NCBI GenBank assembly: GCA_023554435.1
Contig: JAMJQV010000275.1
Span: forward strand, 1 to 6,216
From: Gemmatimonadota bacterium
GTDB taxonomy: Bacteria > Gemmatimonadota > Gemmatimonadetes > Palauibacterales > Palauibacteraceae
Direction of reading: 5' to 3'
DNA length: 6,216 bases
Shown here piece by piece: positions 1 through 4,977 of the stretch (position 1 is the first letter of the stretch; each line of letters starts with the position of its first letter). Made by a program: the position numbers and the translations under genes. Below the pieces are notes generated by a model. That model was not told where the DNA came from. It saw only the letters and a list, made by a program, of their open reading frames with translations, and did no database searches.

Positions 1-1086
1 GAAGAACTGGGGCCAGTTCATCCGGTAGGCACGCTCGCTCATGCGCGCGATCTCGACGGGCCCGCTGACTTCGCGCAGTCCGACGGCTCCCGTAACCAGG
101 AGCTTCCCGCTTTCGGTGATCAGGCGCGTGTGCCGTCCGACTTCGCCAGCGCTGTAGGCGATGGCGCCGCCCACGTCCTGGTCCAGGAACTCGGTTCCCA
201 GGTGTGCCCCGAGCCACCCGAAGCTCCCCACGGGCGCAAAGTCGGGATCGGGCTGGGGAACGTGCACGTCCATTCCGACCCCGTTCCGCAGGACACGCAG
301 AGAGACGGGACTCGTGGGAGACGATGGCATGGCACCCAGCCACGCGAAGAAGGTCGGTGTCGGCGTTCCTTCCACGGCCACGATACGGTCGCCGGTGACG
401 AGTCCGGCACGCTCCGCCGGAGAGCCGGCTTGCACCGTACCGAGCACGGGGGGCAGAGGCGGCAGCAGTGAGGCGAGGAGCTGGATGCGCTCCCCTTCAA
501 GGTCCGGAATCACGACCCGCAGCGTGTCCCCGTTGGCGAAGACCAGGGGCTGCGGTCCCGCGTCGACCGAGAGGAGGGCCATCGCGAAGTCGCCCCAATC
601 GCTGACAGACCGTCCAGCTACCTGGGTCACGTCCACGTCCGAGCGCATCGACAACCACCCGGTAGCCCCGGCCGGCAGCTCTTCTTCGAATACGGCACTG
701 ACCCGTGCGGGAGTTGGAGGCGTCGCCCCTCCAGTCGAACCCAGTATCGCGTAGATGACGAGTGCGAGGGCCGCGTTGGCCGCCACTCCCGCGACGACCA
801 CGATCATGCGGCGGTGGACTCGCTGGAACGCGAATCCGTTGGGCCACAGTCGGCGGTCCTCTTCCGTACCCTGCATCCCCATGATCCGGACGAAGCCGCC
901 GAGTGGAATGAGGGCAAGTTGGTAGCGCGTCTCGCCGATCCGGAAATGGAATAGCGCGGGCCCGAAACCGACGGAGAACGAGGTGACCGGCATGCCAGCC
1001 CACTTCGCCGCGATCAGGTGTCCCAGCTCGTGCACCAGGATCAGCACGTCCGTGACCAGCAGCAGAAGCAGGACCGCCAGGATCAT
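1..1086 (-). CDS. rseP: RseP-family site-2 intramembrane metalloprotease (M50B), C-terminus off window
   Basis: This is a membrane-embedded zinc protease that cuts transmembrane segments of regulatory proteins such as anti-sigma factors in the inner membrane. 362 residues are visible, with no stop before the left edge. Residues 2-18 form a hydrophobic helix running into HELGH, with zinc ligands H19 and H23 and catalytic E20. A GFGPALF motif follows at 40-46 and the LGGFVRIMG beta-hairpin motif at 62-70. A second membrane helix spans about 94-115 and carries AGVAAN, a variant of the family's usual AGPxxN. A degenerate PDZ-like segment follows, then a clear PDZ domain at about 205-280 containing GSPAERAGL and GDRIVAVEG. 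The visible part ends just after VSGPVEIA, which in this family precedes the last two helices and the LDGG zinc-ligand motif; those must lie off the window. The ATG at 1086 is preceded by GAAAGG at 8 nt. The frame is open upstream to a stop at 1237-1239, but that extension (including a GTG at 1215) has no signal-like or family-like sequence. The family call is firm; the substrate is unknown. Confidence 0.95.
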   Translation of the reverse strand, partial: MILAVLLLLLVTDVLILVHELGHLIAAKWAGMPVTSFSVGFGPALFHFRIGETRYQLALIPLGGFVRIMGMQGTEEDRRLWPNGFAFQRVHRRMIVVVAGVAANAALALVIYAILGSTGGATPPTPARVSAVFEEELPAGATGWLSMRSDVDVTQVAGRSVSDWGDFAMALLSVDAGPQPLVFANGDTLRVVIPDLEGERIQLLASLLPPLPPVLGTVQAGSPAERAGLVTGDRIVAVEGTPTPTFFAWLGAMPSSPTSPVSLRVLRNGVGMDVHVPQPDPDFAPVGSFGWLGAHLGTEFLDQDVGGAIAYSAGEVGRHTRLITESGKLLVTGAVGLREVSGPVEIARMSERAYRMNWPQFF

Positions 1087-1477
1087 ATGTGCGCCTTTCG
1101 CATGCTCCCACGCCCGTTGATCGAGCTTTGGATCCGCACCCTCGGTCGGATCGCTCTCCGCGTCTCCGAGGTGCAAGATCCGTTCGGCCACCGATCCAGC
1201 GGACCACGACTTCACGAACCCAGACTTCGTACCCGGTTACAGGGCAGCAGTCCGCGCCTCGGTCTAGTCGTTGATAACCTTTTAAGTCATTCTCGTTGTT
1301 CTCGTTACGTGGCGTCCGCAGGGACTTCGACAGGAACCCGTTCCGGGCCCAGCTGGGGGCGAAGCCGGACGCCGATGCTCCCTCGGGGACAGGCCTCCGG
1401 GGCGGCCGCCGTTGCGACGTTGCCACACAGCCGGCTCGCCGTTCGTGGCATGAACCCGTCACCCTAACCCACGGTCG
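1087..1477. other. Intergenic region upstream of rseP, no gene seen
   Basis: I find no convincing gene here on either strand. Open frames crossing it are Arg/Gly/Pro-rich and match no family I recognise. The left part must hold the rseP leader and promoter, but I could not pick a sigma70-type pair with confidence. Between about 1271 and 1310 the DNA turns clearly AT-richer than its surroundings and contains a tandem direct repeat. A 12-bp palindrome, GGAAC-CC-GTTCC, sits at 1333-1344. GCGGAC at 1199-1204 pairs with GTCCGC at 1250-1255 and could enclose a folded leader on the rseP side. Confidence 0.6.
1290..1306. repeat. Tandem 8-bp direct repeat in AT-rich patch
   Basis: TTCTCGTT occurs at 1290-1297 and again at 1299-1306, giving a 9-bp period. 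It lies in the only AT-rich stretch of the rseP/lipoprotein intergenic region, next to TTGATAACCTTTTAAG at 1271-1286. Direct repeats spaced by about one helical turn are common in operators for response regulators. That role is inference, and the repeat is short enough to be chance. Confidence 0.35.
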
Positions 1478-1506
1478 TTGTTCACTATTGCCCGCGCCCA
1501 TACATT
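1478..1506 (+). promoter_or_regulatory. Candidate sigma70-type promoter for the lipoprotein/beta-barrel unit
   Basis: TTGTTC (1478-1483) and TACATT (1501-1506) are separated by exactly 17 bp. They match the -35 and -10 consensus hexamers at 3/6 and 4/6 positions. Transcription would start near 1513, leaving a leader of about 130 nt before the start codon at 1646. It is the best-placed pair I found upstream of that gene, but matches this weak can arise by chance. Confidence 0.35.
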
Positions 1507-1512
1507 CTGCGC

Positions 1513-1539
1513 TCCCCAATTGCCATGAACGCTTGGGGA
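1513..1539 (+). promoter_or_regulatory. Inverted repeat at predicted 5' end of lipoprotein mRNA
   Basis: TCCCCAA (1513-1519) pairs perfectly with TTGGGGA (1533-1539) across a 13-nt loop. If the promoter just upstream is right, this hairpin begins at the first transcribed base. It could therefore be a 5' stabilising stem, or an operator overlapping the start site. No T-tract follows, so it is unlikely to be a terminator. Confidence 0.35.
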
Positions 1540-1645
1540 AGAGCGGTGTAGGGGATTCACCGATGTGGAAGCTGGGGCTGGCGCGGTTGCCGGTCACCGT
1601 TCTTCCGGACGGCGCGTGGGCGTCGAAATCACAGGAGAAAACGCG

Positions 1646-2338
1646 ATGCAGAAGTGGTTCAAAGGGCCGCGCATGCTGACCGGGCCTGGTGGCCTGTTCG
1701 CCGCGGTCGCGCTGATCGTGGCCCTCGGGGCGTGCTACCCGGGCGACATCAGCAGCGTGGAAGAGACGGACGTCGTTCTGACCATCCATGGCGGAAACGA
1801 CTTCTCCGGCTTCAATACGTACGCCATGCCGGACACGATCGTGGACGTCTGCACGAACGTGGACGACCCGGAGTGCGAGAACGCGATCGATATCGATCAC
1901 AGCTATGACGACGAGATCCTGGCGCAGGTCGCGGCCCGGATGCAGGGATACGGCTACGTGCGGATTCCGATCGACCAGGTGGACGAGAACAACCTTCCCG
2001 ACCTGTTCATGATCCTCAGCGTGTCCGCCGTGGAGCGGACCTCCGCCACCGTCTGGTGGCCGTGGTGGGGTTGGGGCGGCTGGTGGCCGGGTTGGGGGCC
2101 CGGCTGGGGCCCGGGGTACCCGCCCGCCGTCTCGGTGACGCGCTGGAACCAGGGGACCCTGGAGATGACTCTGATCGACCCCACGGATACGGATCCCGAC
2201 CAGGAGATCTTCAACGTGCAGTGGGACGCCATTCTGTCCGGCGTACTCAGCCGAGCCGAGTCGCCGATCGATACCGACCGGATCGACCGGGGCATCCAGC
2301 AGGCCTTCGACCAGTCCACGTATCTCGGGACCAACTGA
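1646..2338 (+). CDS. DUF4136-like lipoprotein with Trp/Gly/Pro-rich insert
   Basis: This is a probable membrane-anchored lipoprotein of 230 residues; the molecular role of DUF4136 proteins is unknown to me. The ATG at 1646 has AGGAG 8 nt upstream and opens a lipoprotein signal: basic start (K3, K6, R9), hydrophobic core 17-29 and lipobox LGAC with C30 as the lipidated residue. An in-frame ATG at 1565 would add 27 non-signal residues and is disfavoured. The mature part has the typical opening DFSGFNTYAMPD and then a helix ending in GYGYVRI. A PDLFMILSVSA strand matches the usual DLxV segment. The later GTLEMTLIDP strand and C-terminal helical region also fit. Residues 137-160 are almost entirely Trp, Gly and Pro, with nine Trp; this lies where family members often carry aromatic, low-complexity loops. 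The beta-barrel gene follows after 24 nt, so the two are probably co-transcribed. The DUF4136 assignment is from pattern memory. Confidence 0.85.
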   Translation: MQKWFKGPRMLTGPGGLFAAVALIVALGACYPGDISSVEETDVVLTIHGGNDFSGFNTYAMPDTIVDVCTNVDDPECENAIDIDHSYDDEILAQVAARMQGYGYVRIPIDQVDENNLPDLFMILSVSAVERTSATVWWPWWGWGGWWPGWGPGWGPGYPPAVSVTRWNQGTLEMTLIDPTDTDPDQEIFNVQWDAILSGVLSRAESPIDTDRIDRGIQQAFDQSTYLGTN

Positions 2339-2362
2339 GCCAACAGCGAGAATCGGAGTTAC

Positions 2363-3001
2363 ATGATGAAAGCGATTAAGGGAATCATCGCCTCGCTGGC
2401 GCTCCTCCTGGTGTTCACCGGGGAGGCGCAGGCGCAGGACTGGTGGTGGGGTATCACGTACAACATGTCGGCAACCTCGAGTCTTCCTGGGAATTCGGAC
2501 TCGGACACCAATTTCATCGAAGACTACAGCTTCCGCGGCCTCGGAATCGAGGCACGCTACGTTCCCAGCCGTGACGCCGGCTACAGCTTCGGGTTCAACG
2601 TGGGCTGGAACGTCCTGAACGAGAAGAACGACTTCGGGACGGAGCGCAATACGATCAGTCTTCCGGAAGCGGACATCACGGGCACGCAGCTCAGGTACTT
2701 CAACACGGTACCGCTGCTGGCAAACGCGTCGTACTACTTCGGCGACCGGGGTGGAATCCGACCGTACGTAGGGGTGAACGCCGGCACGTACTACATCGAA
2801 CGTCGGGTGGATGTCGGAGTTTCAGCCGTCGTCGATGACGCGTGGCATTTCGGCTGGGCGCCCGAAGTGGGCCTCGTCGTCCCCCTGGGACGGCCGGAAG
2901 TCGCGCTCCTTACGACGATCCGGTACAACTGGGCCTTCAGTTCGGGCGGCTCGGGCGACCAGAAGTTCTGGGGCTTCAACATCGGGATCGCCTACCGCTG
3001 A
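2363..3001 (+). CDS. Small outer-membrane beta-barrel protein
   Basis: This is a predicted exported protein of 212 residues, probably an eight-stranded outer-membrane barrel of the OmpA/OmpW-like 'beta-barrel domain' type. Residues 3-24 are a Sec signal peptide: K3 and K6, a hydrophobic core at 8-18, and cleavage after AQA at 22-24 to leave QDWWWG. The mature chain alternates short amphipathic strands rich in Tyr/Phe/Trp with polar loops, for example RYVPSRDAGYSFGFNVGWN, RPYVGVNAGTYYIE, and a C-terminal strand FWGFNIGIAYR. Such barrels usually end in an aromatic residue; here Tyr is followed by Arg. Two adjacent ATGs are possible: GGAG at 2355-2358 is 4 nt from the first and 7 nt from the second (2366), so the second may be the true start. 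The gene follows the lipoprotein gene by 24 nt and probably shares its transcript. Specific function is not recognisable. Confidence 0.85.
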   Translation: MMKAIKGIIASLALLLVFTGEAQAQDWWWGITYNMSATSSLPGNSDSDTNFIEDYSFRGLGIEARYVPSRDAGYSFGFNVGWNVLNEKNDFGTERNTISLPEADITGTQLRYFNTVPLLANASYYFGDRGGIRPYVGVNAGTYYIERRVDVGVSAVVDDAWHFGWAPEVGLVVPLGRPEVALLTTIRYNWAFSSGGSGDQKFWGFNIGIAYR

Positions 3002-3048
3002 TTGACGGGCGGCCGCCAGGTCGTCGACGCGGTTGCGTGGAACCAGAG

Positions 3049-3079
3049 GGGCGGGGGAGGCCGTCGGTCTCCCCCGTTC
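3049..3079 (+). terminator. Strong hairpin, probable terminator of the lipoprotein/barrel unit
   Basis: CGGGGGAG (3052-3059) pairs with CTCCCCCG (3069-3076). The inner GCC/GGT extends the stem by three pairs, one a wobble, around the triloop GTC. Two further G-T wobbles and one G-C extend it outward to 3049 and 3079. It lies about 50 nt after the barrel stop codon. It has no real T-tract (TTCGCTCATT follows), so it may terminate weakly, protect the 3' end, or act in the rpsU leader. Confidence 0.55.
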
Positions 3080-3114
3080 GCTCATTCAGGAGTGACGAAA
3101 GGCGGGGGCTGACA

Positions 3115-3315
3115 TTGGCTGAGGTCCAGATCCGGGAAGGCGAAGACGTTCAGAAGGCGCTCCGGCGATTCCGCCGCAAAGTCCAGCGAGCCGGCATTCT
3201 GAAGGACTTCCGCAAGCATCGCCACTACGAAAAGCCGAGCGCTGCCAAACGGCGAAAGACACAGGCGGCGGAGCGTCGTCGTCGACGCCAGGCTCGGCGC
3301 AAGCGGTCGGACTAG
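3115..3315 (+). CDS. rpsU: 30S ribosomal protein S21, TTG start
   Basis: S21 is a small basic protein of the 30S subunit platform, near the 3' end of 16S rRNA where mRNA is bound during initiation. The 66-residue product opens MAEVQIREGEDVQKALRRF, the usual S21 start. It continues RKVQRAGILKDFRKHRHYEKPS, the family signature, and ends in an Arg/Lys-rich tail at about 45-64 (a run of five Arg at 54-58). There is no ATG or GTG at the right place. TTG at 3115 gives exactly the family N-terminus, with GGGGG at 3104-3108 six nt upstream as a possible ribosome-binding site; the better AGGAG at 3088-3092 lies 22 nt away, which is too far. The gene follows a strong hairpin and converges on the acetyltransferase gene with a 16-nt gap. 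rpsU is often next to gatB/yqeY-like or dnaG genes; neither is seen here. Confidence 0.92.
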   Translation: MAEVQIREGEDVQKALRRFRRKVQRAGILKDFRKHRHYEKPSAAKRRKTQAAERRRRRQARRKRSD

Positions 3316-3331
3316 GCCGGCAGGTCCCGCC

Positions 3332-3784
3332 TCAGGCCCACATCTCCTCGTACATCAGGTATTGTGAGGTCCCCATTCCCAGCGCCCGATAGGTTTCCTG
3401 GGCCGGGAGGTTGTCCCGTTCGACGTACAGTCGGATCCCCAGCACCTTCTCCACTCGCGCCGTTTCGCGCACGTGTTCGTGGAGCATGCGATACACTCCC
3501 TCGCGGCGATGGAGCTTCGACACGTATACGCTCTGCAGCCACCACACGAGGCCGTTGCGCCAGTCGCTCCACTCGGTCGTGATCATCACCTGGCCCACGA
3601 TCTCATCGCCCTTCACGGCGACGAAGTAGCGGCCGCGGGCCGGGTCCTTCAGAAGGCGCTCCACGCCCTTCGTCAGCACCTTCCGGTCCAGCTCCCGACC
3701 TTCGGTTTCCCTGGCCATCGCCTGGTTGAAGAGGACGATGCGTGCAGCGTCCTCGACGTCGGCTTCACGAATGATGATGGGCAT
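3332..3784 (-). CDS. GNAT-family N-acetyltransferase
   Basis: This is a predicted cytoplasmic acetyl-CoA-dependent transferase of 150 residues, a full single GNAT domain. It opens MPIIIREADVEDAARI, the usual first strand and helix. FVAVKGDEIVGQVMIT at 54-69 forms the central beta-strands. Motif A is LQSVYVSKLHRREGVYRML at 83-101, where RREGVY stands in for the usual RxxGxG/A pyrophosphate-binding loop. Motif B is LYVERDNLPAQETYRALGM at 119-137. The ATG at 3784 is chosen because GGGAGAG lies 6 nt upstream and family homology begins there. An in-frame ATG at 3847 would place 21 extra residues across a candidate promoter. The substrate cannot be deduced; RimI-like, amine or antibiotic acetylation are all possible. 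It is divergent from the glycosyltransferase gene. Confidence 0.9.
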   Translation of the reverse strand: MPIIIREADVEDAARIVLFNQAMARETEGRELDRKVLTKGVERLLKDPARGRYFVAVKGDEIVGQVMITTEWSDWRNGLVWWLQSVYVSKLHRREGVYRMLHEHVRETARVEKVLGIRLYVERDNLPAQETYRALGMGTSQYLMYEEMWA

Positions 3785-3818
3785 GCGGCGCTCTCCCGTG
3801 CGGAACGTGGAAGCACAC

Positions 3819-3847
3819 ATTCTCTGTCGACCCGGCCCGACTCGCAA
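3819..3847 (-). promoter_or_regulatory. Candidate promoter for the GNAT gene
   Basis: Read on the minus strand, TTGCGA (3847-3842) and GAGAAT (3824-3819) are 17 bp apart and each matches the sigma70 consensus at 4/6 positions. The start would be near 3812, giving a leader of about 28 nt that contains the GGGAGAG ribosome-binding site. The position agrees with the translation start at 3784. Confidence 0.4.
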
Positions 3848-3863
3848 ATCACCGCTCGTGACC

Positions 3864-3892
3864 CTGACGGCGGAGCCAATGACGGATACCTT
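3864..3892 (+). promoter_or_regulatory. Candidate promoter for the glycosyltransferase, implying a leaderless mRNA
   Basis: CTGACG (3864-3869) and TACCTT (3887-3892) are 17 bp apart, matching consensus at 4/6 and 3/6 positions. The -10 ends only 5 nt before the ATG at 3898, so transcription would start at or beside the start codon. This fits the absence of a ribosome-binding site upstream of that ATG. The hexamers are weak and the call is tentative. Confidence 0.3.
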
Positions 3893-3897
3893 GCCGT

Positions 3898-4977
3898 ATG
3901 ATCCTCGACGAGCGTGCCACCGAAATCTGCATTGTCCTTCTCACCGGGATCGGTGACGTGGTGCACGGGCTCCCTGTCGCCAACGCCATCAAGGATGCGG
4001 ACCGCACCCGGCGCATCACCTGGGTGGCCGAGCCGGCTCCCGCTGCGGTGCTGCGGGAGCACCCGAGCGTGGATCACGTCATCGTCTTCCGGAAGTACGA
4101 TGGAACCGACGGCCTCACCCGGCTGCGGGACGACTTCAGAGGCCTGCGGTTCGACCTGACGATGAACATGCAGCGCCACTTCAAGGGCGTATTTCCGACG
4201 GTCTTCTCGGGGGCGCCCACAAGGCTCGGTCTCGATCGGGAGAAGGTCCGCGAGGGCGTGTGGCGGTTCAGCAACCACCACATCGAGCGGGGTCCATGGG
4301 CTCACACGCAGGACATGCTACTGCGGTTCCTGGATTCGCTCGGGATTCCACGCCCCGATCCCCTGGAGTGGCGTATCACGTTCAGCGAGGCGGAGCTGGC
4401 CGACCAGGCGCGGTTCTTCGACGGCCTGCCGGACGGGCCGGTCGTCGGTCTGGTCCTGGGCTCCAACGTCGTCCGCAAGGACTGGCCGGCCGAGCGCTAC
4501 GTGGAGTTGTCGGATGCCATCGCTGACCGGCACGGGGCCACGGTGCTGCTCGTCGGTGGACCGGCTGAGCGCGAAAGAGCGGCCGCCGATCTGATCGTTG
4601 CCCGCTCGAAGGCCACGCCGGTATCGACTCTCGCTGACGACGTCCGCCGGATGATGTGGACCGTCGGCGGGTGCGACGTCCTGGTCAGCCCGGACTCGGG
4701 GCCGCTCCACCTGGCACACGCGCTGGGTGTCCCTGTGGTCGGGCTGTACGGCCATACCAACCCGGCGAGAGTCGGTCCCTACTCCCGGTTCCACGACCTG
4801 GTGGTGGACGCGTACCACGACCCCGATGAAACTCCCGATCCGGCGGCGACCCGGGCCAGATCCGGTCGCATGGACAGGATTTCGGCAACGGACGTTGTGG
4901 AACGTGTAGACCGCGCGTTCGCTCACTACGTGCCGCCCGCCCGACGGCGCGCGAACCCGACGGAGGACAGGAAATGA
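3898..4977 (+). CDS. Glycosyltransferase family 9 (heptosyltransferase-like)
   Basis: GT9 enzymes transfer a heptose or related sugar from a nucleotide-sugar to a lipopolysaccharide core or other surface glycan at the cytoplasmic face of the inner membrane. The 359-residue length is normal. The N-terminal Rossmann domain opens ICIVLLTGIGDVVHGLPV at 10-26, where D20 aligns with the catalytic Asp of WaaC-type enzymes. RFDLTMNMQ follows the usual DLxxxxQ pattern. The C-terminal donor-binding domain shows LGSNVVRKDWPAERY at 187-201, with K194 in the donor-phosphate position. The GT9 signature SPDSGPLHLAHALGVP is at 264-279, then LYGHTNPARVGPY. The Arg-rich C-terminal tail is poorly conserved. No ribosome-binding site is visible before the ATG. 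Its stop overlaps the next gene's start (ATGA), so the two are co-transcribed and probably translationally coupled. WaaC, WaaF and other GT9 members cannot be told apart here. Confidence 0.93.
   Translation: MILDERATEICIVLLTGIGDVVHGLPVANAIKDADRTRRITWVAEPAPAAVLREHPSVDHVIVFRKYDGTDGLTRLRDDFRGLRFDLTMNMQRHFKGVFPTVFSGAPTRLGLDREKVREGVWRFSNHHIERGPWAHTQDMLLRFLDSLGIPRPDPLEWRITFSEAELADQARFFDGLPDGPVVGLVLGSNVVRKDWPAERYVELSDAIADRHGATVLLVGGPAERERAAADLIVARSKATPVSTLADDVRRMMWTVGGCDVLVSPDSGPLHLAHALGVPVVGLYGHTNPARVGPYSRFHDLVVDAYHDPDETPDPAATRARSGRMDRISATDVVERVDRAFAHYVPPARRRANPTEDRK

Noticed and set aside
1087..1236. Possible N-terminal extension of rseP from an upstream GTG at 1215
   Set aside because: The extension is hydrophilic and unlike RseP N-termini. 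The ATG at 1086 gives the typical start and has GAAAGG upstream.
1199..1255. tRNA-like element on the minus strand (GCGGAC/GTCCGC ends, CCC-7 nt-GGG arm, GGGTTCG)
   Set aside because: At 57 nt it is too short, there is no D-arm, the T-stem does not pair and the anticodon-like loop lacks the conserved T before the anticodon.
1565..1645. Upstream ATG extending the lipoprotein by 27 residues
   Set aside because: The extension is not signal-like and would bury the clear lipoprotein signal. ATG 1646 has a good AGGAG.
497..1900. A 467-codon minus-strand open frame
   Set aside because: It lies across rseP in a different frame, the intergenic region and the lipoprotein gene. Its product is Arg/Gly/Pro-rich with no recognisable domain, as expected of a shadow frame in high-GC DNA.
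2842..3114. Longer frame fused upstream of rpsU
   Set aside because: The upstream part overlaps the beta-barrel gene out of frame and crosses the hairpin. Only the S21 portion from TTG 3115 matches a family.
3316..3331. Bidirectional terminator between the convergent rpsU and GNAT genes
   Set aside because: The gap is only 16 nt and the GGCC-flanked repeat around it pairs poorly with no T-tract.
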